Shown here: positions 57,320 through 64,000 of the stretch, piece after piece
How positions within the stretch are numbered: position 1 is the stretch's first letter
How the letters are laid out: every line of letters starts with the position of its first letter
Source: Streptomyces profundus
GTDB lineage: Bacteria; Actinomycetota; Actinomycetes; Streptomycetales; Streptomycetaceae
Length of the DNA stretch: 64,000 nt
Assembly (NCBI RefSeq): GCF_020740535.1
Contig: NZ_CP082362.1
Span: 5,020,501 to 5,084,500 of the forward strand
Direction: 5' to 3'
Made by a program: the position numbers and the translations under genes
Notes under the pieces: generated by a model
The model's database searches: none
What the model was told of the DNA's origin: nothing
The model's input: only the letters and a program-made list of their open reading frames with translations

Positions 57320-58054
57320 TCACCGTCGCCCTTCGGCCTTCACGCCGCCGTAGACGGCGTGTCCGGCCCGCATCCAGTACACGTCCACCTCGTCGAAACC
57401 CGCCTCGGTCAGCCAGCGCAGCTGGTCGGGGAGGGGCGAGGGCTTGTCGAGCTCGTCCGGGTACTCGTAGCAACTCCACTCCAGCTCGTGGAACTTCTCG
57501 TACGGGGTGAGGCTCTGGTGGCGCGCGAGGCTCCGCTCCCTGACCGCCGTGTTCCAGCCCTCGCGTGCGAGCGCAAGACCTCGCGCGCCGACCGGCTGCA
57601 CGAGGTCGGCGAGGACGAGCACACCGCCGGGCCGCAGAAGGCGGTGTACGTCACGGAAGAGCGCTTGCTTCTGCTCGCCGTCGAGGTGGTGAACGGCCAG
57701 CGAGGAGACGACGGCCGCCGGCGCCACGGGACGGCTCCGCCAGGACCGACCGCCGAGGTCGAACCGCTCGGCCGCGAAGCGCTCCCCGAACCCGGACAGC
57801 TCCCGGCGCGCGGTCTCCAGCATGACGGGGCTGAGGTCAAGACCGACGACGGTGGCCTGGGGAAAGGCTTCCAGCAGGCCCTTGCTCAGCAGACCGGGTC
57901 CGCAGCACAGGTCCAACATCTCGACCGGTGCGTCCGGCGGCGGGATGAGGGACAGAACGGTATCGATCTGTGTCTGACGGTTCGGTACGAAATAGTCGCC
58001 GAACTCCACGAAGTCGGTGGAGTCCTCTTCGATCCAGTCCTGCGATGTGCTCAC
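57320..58054 (-). CDS. SAM-dependent class I methyltransferase
   Basis: The 244-residue protein has motif I EMLDLCCGPGLLSKGLLEAF (residues 46-65), VVGLDLSPVMLETARREL as motif II, and LRPGGVLVLADLV as motif III; AVVSSLAVHHLDGEQKQALF is typical of small-molecule N- or O-methyltransferases. It may N-methylate the hydrazine. The GTG ending at 58054 follows GAGGAGAA at the end of an array of six 10-base repeats that supplies two copies of the Shine-Dalgarno sequence. Confidence 0.88.
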   Translation of the reverse strand: MSTSQDWIEEDSTDFVEFGDYFVPNRQTQIDTVLSLIPPPDAPVEMLDLCCGPGLLSKGLLEAFPQATVVGLDLSPVMLETARRELSGFGERFAAERFDLGGRSWRSRPVAPAAVVSSLAVHHLDGEQKQALFRDVHRLLRPGGVLVLADLVQPVGARGLALAREGWNTAVRERSLARHQSLTPYEKFHELEWSCYEYPDELDKPSPLPDQLRWLTEAGFDEVDVYWMRAGHAVYGGVKAEGRR

Positions 58055-58059
58055 GCGGG

Positions 58060-58120
58060 TTCTCCTCGGTTCTCCTCGGTTTGTTCTCGGCTGTCCTCGG
58101 CCGTTCTCGGCCGTCCTTGG
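58060..58120 (-). repeat. Six-unit decamer array upstream of the methyltransferase
   Basis: In the direction of transcription, units of 10, 10, 10, 11, 10 and 10 bases related to CCGAGGAGAA follow one another and end 5 bases before the GTG start. The two units nearest the start are identical and each contains a Shine-Dalgarno-like GAGGAGAA. Confidence 0.8.
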
Positions 58121-58218
58121 TCGACCCCAGCCGCACGGGTCCGCCCGGGAAGGCCCGTGGTGGTCCTTCGTGCCACCGGTGCGGGCATCGTCCGGCTCGC
58201 GGCCCGCCGGGGCGGCGA

Positions 58219-59052
58219 TCAGTCGAGCAGGAACTCCGCGACGGCCTTCGCCACGGCGTCGGCGGCGTCCAGCTGACACATGTGCCCGGAGCCGGGCACC
58301 GTGACGGTCCGCGCGCCGGGCACGAGCGTGGCGAGGCGGCGGAGGTGGTCGGGGCCGGCCAGCGCGTCCAGCTCCCCGGCCAGGGCCAGGGTCGGGCCGC
58401 GGATCTCCCGCAGGCCAAGGAGCGCGGTGGTCAGCTCGGGGTGGACCAGGGTGTTGAAGTGGCGCAGCGCCTCGGCGTTCGCGGGAAGCTCGGCCAGGTG
58501 CCGCTGCCAGCGCGTGACGGCGTGCGGGTACGGCCCCATCCACAGGGGCAGCAGGTCGGCGACGAGCCGGCCCAGGGCGCCCCCGTCGGCCGGCAGCTCG
58601 GCGTGCCGTTCCAAAGCGTCCAGGGCGGCGGCCACCCGCGGCTCGTCCCGCCGTGCCCGGTATCCCTCGTGGGCCCGCGCGTCCGCCTCGGCGCCGCCGT
58701 AGGCGGGCGTGGCCAGCAACACCAACCGGCGTACGGCCGCCGGCCGTCGGGCCGCCAGCAGGCCGGCCACGATCCCGCCGTGCGAGTGTCCCAGCAGGTC
58801 GACCGGCCCTCCGCCCGCCTCCCGATCGATCCAGGCCCCGAGGTCGGCGGTGTACGCGTCCAGGCCGTAGTCGTCAGGCGCGGCGGCGGCCGGCGTGCGG
58901 CCCACGCCCCGCGGATGCAGGACGGCCACGGTGCGCTGTTCCGCGAGGGCCCCTAACGACGCCAGGTAGTCCGGGTGCAGCCCCGGACCTCCGGGATGGC
59001 ACACGAGAAGGGGGCCACGCCCTCGTCGGGAGGCGGCGAGAGGTATCGGCAC
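58219..59052 (-). CDS. Alpha/beta hydrolase (S33 proline-iminopeptidase-like)
   Basis: The 277-residue protein has LLVCHPGGPGLHPDYL, which resembles the HGGPG oxyanion motif of S33 aminopeptidases, the nucleophile elbow LLGHSHGGIVAG, and the catalytic histidine in VPGSGHMCQLD. It could release an N-terminal residue from the product or an inactive precursor, or serve resistance. Leu33 is a TTA codon. The GTG ending at 59052 follows the exporter stop by one base, and its Shine-Dalgarno sequence (AGGAGG) lies inside the exporter gene. Confidence 0.87.
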   Translation of the reverse strand: MPIPLAASRRGRGPLLVCHPGGPGLHPDYLASLGALAEQRTVAVLHPRGVGRTPAAAAPDDYGLDAYTADLGAWIDREAGGGPVDLLGHSHGGIVAGLLAARRPAAVRRLVLLATPAYGGAEADARAHEGYRARRDEPRVAAALDALERHAELPADGGALGRLVADLLPLWMGPYPHAVTRWQRHLAELPANAEALRHFNTLVHPELTTALLGLREIRGPTLALAGELDALAGPDHLRRLATLVPGARTVTVPGSGHMCQLDAADAVAKAVAEFLLD

Positions 59053-59053
59053 T

Positions 59054-60310
59054 TCACACCTCCTGAGGGATCAGCAGACGGACGAAGAGCGCGGACGCCA
59101 GGGTGATCGCCGCCGCGACCGCCAGGGCCGCGCCGGGGCCGGCCGTGGCGACCAGCGCGCCGCCGAGCGCCGTGCCGATGGGGTAACCGACGAGGTTCAC
59201 GCTGATGGAGACGGTCATGATGCGGCCCAGCCACTCCGGAGGGGTGCGCCGCTGACGCAGGGAGAGCAGGCTGACGTTCACCATCCCCTCCAGCAGTCCG
59301 AAAACGGCCAGGCCGGAGAGGAGCGCCACCAACGAGCCCAGCGCGCTGAAGGGGAACACCGCGAAGGCGCCCAACACCAGCGTCAGCCCCATCACCCGAC
59401 GCTCGGAACCGGCGGTGACGATCCGGCCGGCGGCCAGCGCCCCCAGCCCGCCGCAGAGGCCGACCACGGCCCAGATGACCCCGACATACGCCCCGGGCTC
59501 ACCGCCGTCGGTGACCCATTCCGTGACGGCCACCGGAACGATGATGATCAGCATTCCGCCGGTCACCTGGAAGAGCGAATAGGAAACGGCGAGTCCTCGA
59601 AGAGTGGCGTGCCGCACCAGATAGGCAACGCCTTCCCAGGCGGATCTCAGAAGATTACCCGGCTTACCCTCGCGGACCTGCGGTCCGGTGGCTCCACGCA
59701 ACAGGAACAAGCTCACCGCGGCCAGGACGTACATGCCCGCCACCACGGCGAAGGTCGGATTCGCGCCACCCCAGACGAAAAGCACCCCGGCCACCAGCGG
59801 CGCACCCACGTCGATGACGGAGTAGCTACTCAGATCGAGCGCGTTGGCGCGGTCGAGCGCTTCATCGGGAACGAACTTCGGGAAAAGCGTTCGAATGCCG
59901 CCGTCCGTCATCGGGCGGGTCACCGACAACAGGCCGAGCATGATGTAGAGCAGCGTCGGGGTCATGGCCCCGCTCACGGCGAGCGTGACGATGGCGCTCA
60001 TGAAGAACGCGCTGGCCACCATGTCGAAGGCGACCGCGCGGAGGGCTCCGAACCGGTCGAGGACCGCCCCTGCCACGGGGCTCACGAGGAACCCCGGGAA
60101 CGTGAGGAAGAAGCCACTCAGCCCCGCGACAACCGCGGAGTCGAATTCATCGATCGCGTACAGGACGACGACAAAGATAAGCATCCCGTGGGCGAGCCGG
60201 GACAGTGATGCGGAGAGCAACAACTGCGGAACGTTGCGACTGCTCAATACGCTTCGATAAGTGACAGGAGAGCGAGGTTCCTTGGATAATTTCTGCTCAG
60301 ATTCCATCAT
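59054..60310 (-). CDS. MFS exporter (EntS/MFS_3-like)
   Basis: The 418-residue, twelve-helix transporter resembles MFS_3-type exporters (SASLSRLAHGMLIFVVVLYAIDEFDSAVVAGLSGFFLTFPGFLVSPVAGAVLDRFG). It is the first gene of the leftward cluster set and the likely product exporter. Base composition is visibly less GC-rich in its 5' half and upstream region than in neighbours. Codon 8 is TTA (60289-60287), placing a bldA-dependent codon at the very start of the operon. Starts at 60310 and 60307 are adjacent. Confidence 0.9.
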   Translation of the reverse strand: MMESEQKLSKEPRSPVTYRSVLSSRNVPQLLLSASLSRLAHGMLIFVVVLYAIDEFDSAVVAGLSGFFLTFPGFLVSPVAGAVLDRFGALRAVAFDMVASAFFMSAIVTLAVSGAMTPTLLYIMLGLLSVTRPMTDGGIRTLFPKFVPDEALDRANALDLSSYSVIDVGAPLVAGVLFVWGGANPTFAVVAGMYVLAAVSLFLLRGATGPQVREGKPGNLLRSAWEGVAYLVRHATLRGLAVSYSLFQVTGGMLIIIVPVAVTEWVTDGGEPGAYVGVIWAVVGLCGGLGALAAGRIVTAGSERRVMGLTLVLGAFAVFPFSALGSLVALLSGLAVFGLLEGMVNVSLLSLRQRRTPPEWLGRIMTVSISVNLVGYPIGTALGGALVATAGPGAALAVAAAITLASALFVRLLIPQEV

Positions 60311-60517
60311 TCACCGACGTTCATATGAAAGCATCCCCCTGCTGAATCGAAAGCGGCACTCCCATACCGCTTCGCTGACCGGACACTACATTGCCCTCGT
60401 CAGATTCCCGTGCAAGGATCTCCCATGGCGGTATCCGCGTCAACAGGGCGATCCCGGTTCGTTGGTCAATGTTTACGCGGCATTGACGAAGAACCAGCCG
60501 TATTGTAAAGGAGCGCA
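60311..60517. promoter_or_regulatory. Divergent promoter region of the hydrazine cluster
   Basis: This 207-base AT-richer gap separates the two divergent arms. It contains a perfect inverted repeat GTCAATG-N9-CATTGAC at 60465-60487, 31 bases before the rightward ATG, and the ribosome binding site AAAGGAG for the ATP-grasp gene. No cluster-encoded DNA-binding regulator is present to bind it. Confidence 0.65.
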
Positions 60518-61819
60518 ATGGTTGAACGAGCGACTATACGGGGCGGGCAACACGGCGGCTCCCCTTCCACCCTTTATCTCGGATGGCAGCGCGAGGCGGT
60601 CGACGCACTTGAGGCCAGTGGCACCCGGGTCATGTGCGTGGTCTCGGCCGCTGAGCACGGCAAGGCCGTCGAGGCCGGATTCGACGGCCCGCTCGCGGTG
60701 GCCCGCGACCACACGAACGTCGAGGACGTCCTCGGGGCACTGACCGAAAAGGGGCTGACGCCGGACCGGTTCAGGACAGTCTGCACCGAGGACGAGTTCG
60801 CCCTCGTGACCGCGGCCGTCCTCAACGCCCTCGCCGGCTCCCCCTCGGCCGACGCCCTGCCCCTCGCCGTCCCCGTCGCGCTCGCACTGCGGGACAAGGC
60901 CGTCCAGAAGCACCTGATCCGGGCGGCGGGCGTCCCGACCGCCAGGTGCCGGCGGTTCACCGACCTCGCCGCGGTGCGGGAGGGGGTTCGCTCAGCCGAG
61001 CTCGTTCCCCCGTTCGTGATCAAACCCCTGGCGGGCGCCGCCGCCCAGCACACCCACGTCGTGGAGTCGTCCGACGCGGACACCGCGCTGAAGGAGATCG
61101 CGAGCGGCGGCGCGCAGGTCGGGCCCTGGCTGGTCGAGGAGTATGTGCCCGGCGAGGAGTTGCACGTCGACGGGGCGATACGCGGCGGCGAGATCCAGGT
61201 GCTGTCCGTCAGCCGCTATCTGCACCAGGTGATCACGGTGCACGACGGACACCTCGTCGCGTCCGCCACCCTGGATGACACCGACCCCCTCGTCGCCCGG
61301 GCGCACCGGCTGACCGAACGCTCGCTCGCCGCCCTCGGGCACACGGACGGTGTGTTCCACCTGGAGGCGTTCGTCGACGGCGAACGCCTGGTGTTCGGCG
61401 AGTGCGCCGGCCGGATCGGCGGCGGGCTGATCCTCGACGCGGTCCGCGCCAAACACGGCGTCGACCTCTACCACGCGTGGGCCGCGGCGGTCCTCGGCTG
61501 CCCCTCACCCGCACCGGTGCCGGTCGACGGGCGACGGGCGGACTCCTTCGGCTGGGTCAACCTGCCCGCCCCGACCGGCCGGTTACTCAACCTCCCCACC
61601 CGGGACGAGATCGAGGCGCGGCCCCGGGTGGTGCTCGGCCAGACCTGGGCGGCGGCGGGCGACATCCTGAGCGATCCGCGGCGAGCCTCGCATCTGCTGG
61701 TGGCCAAGGCGCTGGTTCGCGCGCCGAGCGAGGCCGAGGTCCGGGCGGGGCTCCGCGAGGTGGGGGAGTGGTTCGCCGGGCGTGTGACGGTCAGCCCGGT
61801 GGGGGGCGATGATGCCTGA
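60518..61819 (+). CDS. ATP-grasp amino acid ligase-like enzyme
   Basis: The 433-residue protein has the ATP-grasp order: LALRDKAVQKHLIRAAGVPTARCRRF, the ATP-binding [45 protein letters not shown] and the metal ligands in GVFHLEAFVDGERLVFGECAGRIGGG. It resembles L-amino acid ligases and carnosine-synthase-like enzymes that make dipeptides. Codon 356 is TTA (61583-61585). AAAGGAG lies upstream of the ATG at 60518. It is the second ligase in the cluster and overlaps the transferase gene by 11 bases. Confidence 0.9.
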   Translation: MVERATIRGGQHGGSPSTLYLGWQREAVDALEASGTRVMCVVSAAEHGKAVEAGFDGPLAVARDHTNVEDVLGALTEKGLTPDRFRTVCTEDEFALVTAAVLNALAGSPSADALPLAVPVALALRDKAVQKHLIRAAGVPTARCRRFTDLAAVREGVRSAELVPPFVIKPLAGAAAQHTHVVESSDADTALKEIASGGAQVGPWLVEEYVPGEELHVDGAIRGGEIQVLSVSRYLHQVITVHDGHLVASATLDDTDPLVARAHRLTERSLAALGHTDGVFHLEAFVDGERLVFGECAGRIGGGLILDAVRAKHGVDLYHAWAAAVLGCPSPAPVPVDGRRADSFGWVNLPAPTGRLLNLPTRDEIEARPRVVLGQTWAAAGDILSDPRRASHLLVAKALVRAPSEAEVRAGLREVGEWFAGRVTVSPVGGDDA

Positions 61820-62954
61820 CGGTGCGTATGACAGCGATCTGCTGTCCCTGGCGGAGGTGCGCGGGCTCGCTTCCTGGACGGAGCTGTGCGGCCCGTCCGA
61901 CCTCTTCTGCACCCCCCGCTGGCTGGCGGTGGAGCAGACCGGCACGGGGCCCTGGGTGCCGGCCGCCAACGGCTGCCTGGTCACCGGGCGGAACGGCCGT
62001 CCGATCGCCGGCGCCACCCTCCAGAGCTTCGACCAGGGGGTGGACGACGACACCTGCCGGGTCGACCTGATGGTGCGGGCGCTGCCCCAGTCCCGTGGCC
62101 TGTCCGACGCGGCGCTGGCCGACGGCCTGCTGCCCTCGCTCACCTGCGGCGGCTGGTTCAACTCCACCGTCATGATCGCGCCGGGAGCCTCCGACGGAGA
62201 GGCGGCGGCGGCGCGCCGGGCGCTCCTCACCCGGGCCGTCGACGTCGGCCGCGCCTGGGCGTGCGCGTCGATCTGTCTGCCCTATGTGGACGCGTCCGAC
62301 AGCGCGCTGCGGCAACTGCTGCGCGAGGACGGCTACCTCGAACTACCGGCTCCCGACCGGCATGTGCTCTCCTGCGACCACCCGAACCTGGAGTCCTACC
62401 TCGCCAGCCTGCCGTCCCGGCGCCGGGTGCGGCGGCGCAAGGAGCTGAGGATCTGCCGGGAGGCCGGCGTCACCACGGAGCGTCTCCCGCTGGACGACTC
62501 CACCGTGGAGCGGGTCGGCGTCCTCGCCCACAACCTGGAGCGCAAGTACGGGCAGTCGTCCTCGGCGAGGCAGCTCACCGAGTGGTTCGCGGCCATCGCC
62601 ACCCACCTCACGGCCTCCGTGTTCACCGCCTCGCTGAACGGTGAGGTCGTCGCCATGACCCTGTGGCTGCACCACGCGGACCGGCTGTACGGCTTCCACG
62701 CCGGCTTCGACTACCGGGTCGGCCGCGGGCTGCCGCTCTACTCCCTGGTCGGCTACCACCTGCCGGTCGCCTACGGCCTCGCCACTCCCGGGATCCGCGT
62801 GCTGGAGTACGGCATCAGCGCGGACGAGGCGAAACGGCTTCGGGGAACCGCCGCGCTCCCGCAGCTCCTCTGTCTCAAGCCGCTGACGCCGGCTGCCCGG
62901 GAGTGCGTGGAACGGCTGGCCGACGCCGCCCGGCCGGCGGTCCTCGTGCCCTAG
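61809..62954 (+). CDS. GNAT/FemAB-like transferase (BioF2-like domain)
   Basis: The 381-residue protein resembles the duplicated GNAT fold of FemAB/BioF2-type transferases: SRRRVRRRKELRICREAGVTTERLPL, ASLNGEVVAMTLWLHHADRLYGFHAGFDYRVGRGLPLYSLVGYHLPVAYGLATPGIRVLEYGISADEAKRLRG compare with that family's second domain. FemAB members use aminoacyl-tRNA to make peptide bonds, while others use acyl-CoA. Here it may add a residue or acetyl group to the product, either for assembly or self-protection. Starts at 61809 and 61812 are adjacent. Confidence 0.82.
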   Translation: MMPDGAYDSDLLSLAEVRGLASWTELCGPSDLFCTPRWLAVEQTGTGPWVPAANGCLVTGRNGRPIAGATLQSFDQGVDDDTCRVDLMVRALPQSRGLSDAALADGLLPSLTCGGWFNSTVMIAPGASDGEAAAARRALLTRAVDVGRAWACASICLPYVDASDSALRQLLREDGYLELPAPDRHVLSCDHPNLESYLASLPSRRRVRRRKELRICREAGVTTERLPLDDSTVERVGVLAHNLERKYGQSSSARQLTEWFAAIATHLTASVFTASLNGEVVAMTLWLHHADRLYGFHAGFDYRVGRGLPLYSLVGYHLPVAYGLATPGIRVLEYGISADEAKRLRGTAALPQLLCLKPLTPAARECVERLADAARPAVLVP

Positions 62955-62974
62955 GGAGCTGCGCCCGCGACGTG

Positions 62975-63004
62975 TGCCCCGGCCGGCGGGTGCCGGTCGG
63001 GGCA
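62975..63004. terminator. Bidirectional terminator at the cluster's right edge
   Basis: TGCCCCGGCCGGC and GCCGGTCGGGGCA form a 13-bp stem with one G-U type mismatch and a 4-base loop, in the 62-base gap between the convergent transferase and TauE/SafE genes. Confidence 0.75.
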
Positions 63005-63016
63005 GTCCCGGGCGTC

Positions 63017-63796
63017 TCAGTCGAAGAAGACCAGGTTGATGACGGCCACACTGCCGACGACCAGGATCAGCGCCCGCAACACCTGCGGCGACAGCCGTCG
63101 CCCGAACCGCGCCCCGGCCAGGCCGCCCAACGTCGCGCCGACGGCGATCAACGCGACCACCACCCAGTTGATCGAATCCCGGGCGACCAGCACGAAGGTG
63201 ATCGCCGCGACCGCGTTCACGCTGGTCGTGAGCAGGTTCTTAAGCCCGGTGATCGACTGGAGCGTCTCGGCCGTGAGCACGCTCATCAGCCCGACGATGA
63301 GGATGCCCTGTGCCGCGCCGAAGTACCCGCCGTACATGCCCAGCACGAACACCCCGCCCACCACGGCGATCAGCCGGCCCCCGGCGAGCGGGGCGGCGGC
63401 CACGCCCGTGCCCCGGCGCCGAGCCGCCCGCCGCTGCACGGCGGGACCGGCCATCACCATGATCAACCCGGCCACCACCAGCACCGGGACGATCGCCCGG
63501 AACGCCTCCGGCGGAAGCAGCAGCAACAGCAGGGCCCCGGCCAACCCGCCGAGCAGCGACGCCGGCAACAGCGCACGCACCAGCGCGCGTTGCTGCGTCA
63601 ACTCCGCCCGATAGCCGAACGTCCCGGACAGGCCGCCGCCGACCAGACCGATGTTGTTGGACACATTCGCCACCAGCGGCGGGTACCCGAACAGCAGCAG
63701 CGTCGGGAAGGTCACCAGGGTGCCCGACCCCACCACGACGTTGATCATCCCAGCCCAGAACCCGGCGCCTGCGATCGCCAACCACTCCAGCCACAT
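63017..63796 (-). CDS. TauE/SafE family permease
   Basis: The 259-residue membrane protein has about eight helices and the family start WLEWLAIAGAGFWAGMINVVVGSGTLVTFPTLLLFGYPPLVANVSNNIGL, with a repeated half containing GMYGGYFGAAQGILIVG. Members export sulfite or organosulfonates or act as other anion permeases. The ATG ending at 63796 matches the family start; a GTG at 63814 is possible. It is convergent with the cluster and probably outside it. Confidence 0.88.
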   Translation of the reverse strand: MWLEWLAIAGAGFWAGMINVVVGSGTLVTFPTLLLFGYPPLVANVSNNIGLVGGGLSGTFGYRAELTQQRALVRALLPASLLGGLAGALLLLLLPPEAFRAIVPVLVVAGLIMVMAGPAVQRRAARRRGTGVAAAPLAGGRLIAVVGGVFVLGMYGGYFGAAQGILIVGLMSVLTAETLQSITGLKNLLTTSVNAVAAITFVLVARDSINWVVVALIAVGATLGGLAGARFGRRLSPQVLRALILVVGSVAVINLVFFD

Positions 63797-63894
63797 GCCC
63801 CCATCGTCAGCCACCCCCCACCCCCACCCCTCACCGGGGTCCCGATCCCCATGGCGTGCGGGGGTCCCTGGTCGTGGTGCGGGTTGTGGTGCGG

Positions 63895-64000
63895 CTACGA
63901 CGTGCGGTCTACGTGGCGCGTTGTCGCCCGGGTGCGGGTGGTGGCGAATGCCGCCAAGGCGGCTCCTGCGAGGGGGAGGGTGGGCTCCCGGGCGGCTCGG
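63895..64000 (-). CDS. Possible C-terminal end of a leftward gene (partial)
   Basis: The last 106 bases contain a leftward frame ending in TAG at 63897-63895 that reads PTLPLAGAALAAFATTRTR and HVDRTS. The hydrophobic stretch could be a membrane helix near a protein's end. Most of the gene would lie beyond the window, so this is tentative. Nothing is seen in 63815-63894. Confidence 0.3.
   Translation of the reverse strand, partial: RAAREPTLPLAGAALAAFATTRTRATTRHVDRTS

Noticed and set aside
49538..62954. Calling this the negamycin cluster outright
   Set aside because: The building blocks fit, but no enzyme for the 5-hydroxyl of the beta-lysine part is visible and the known negamycin N-N bond chemistry may differ. 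Only a negamycin-like product is proposed.

Overview
The window is a very GC-rich actinobacterial chromosome segment, almost certainly Streptomyces or a close relative. Evidence: GTG starts are frequent, many neighbouring genes overlap as ATGA or TGATG, the core gene order hrcA-dnaJ-rsmE ... phoH-ybeY-CNNM-cdd-like-era ... leuA ... recO-uppS-zur/znu-glyS-dusB is the one familiar from Streptomyces chromosomes, and rare TTA (bldA-type) codons appear only in a specialised-metabolism block. No tRNA, rRNA, CRISPR array, insertion sequence or prophage was recognised.

Positions 1-35812 are mostly core genes: a DUF3097 protein and an MBL-fold hydrolase, the heat-shock pair hrcA-dnaJ behind a CIRCE operator, rsmE followed by a decayed fragment of a TetM/OtrA-like ribosomal protection gene, a solute-binding-like protein, the methionine transporter pair metP-metS, a HIT protein and an RNase Z-like enzyme, a divergent GH4 glucosidase/PfkB kinase pair, the phoH-ybeY-CNNM block, a degenerate cytidine deaminase and era. 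A 1.25-kb gene-free tract with a 309-bp tandem repeat separates era from a terB-like gene and leuA; leuA has a leader peptide with a run of leucine codons. Then come an MMPL transporter with a NarL/DesR-type two-component system, a lipoprotein, a PP2C phosphatase divergent from recO (with tandem G-quadruplex motifs between them), uppS, a zur-znuBCA zinc operon with two Zur boxes, glyS and dusB.

Positions 35819-49491 are accessory: a DUF4291 gene, two sugar hydrolases divergent from a ROK repressor, a secreted transglycosylase, a serine hydrolase, a LysR regulator divergent from an alpha/beta hydrolase and drug-efflux MFS gene, and an XRE regulator divergent from a second MFS gene.

Positions 49538-62954 are the most notable part: a compact eleven-gene biosynthetic cluster without NRPS or PKS genes. 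A nine-gene leftward set (MFS exporter, S33-like hydrolase, methyltransferase, ATP-grasp ligase, SET-domain protein, lysine 2,3-aminomutase, lysine N6-hydroxylase, FAD amine oxidase, cupin-MetRS fusion) faces a rightward pair (second ATP-grasp ligase, FemAB/GNAT-like transferase). Hydroxylase, cupin-MetRS fusion and oxidase together are the known hydrazine (N-N) forming trio, expected to yield hydrazinoacetate from lysine and glycine (or a related hydrazine from another amino acid). With a beta-lysine-forming aminomutase, a methyltransferase and ATP-grasp ligases, the cluster suggests a small beta-lysyl hydrazide pseudopeptide of negamycin-like type. At least four of its genes carry TTA codons. 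The window ends with a TauE/SafE permease and perhaps the tail of another leftward gene.
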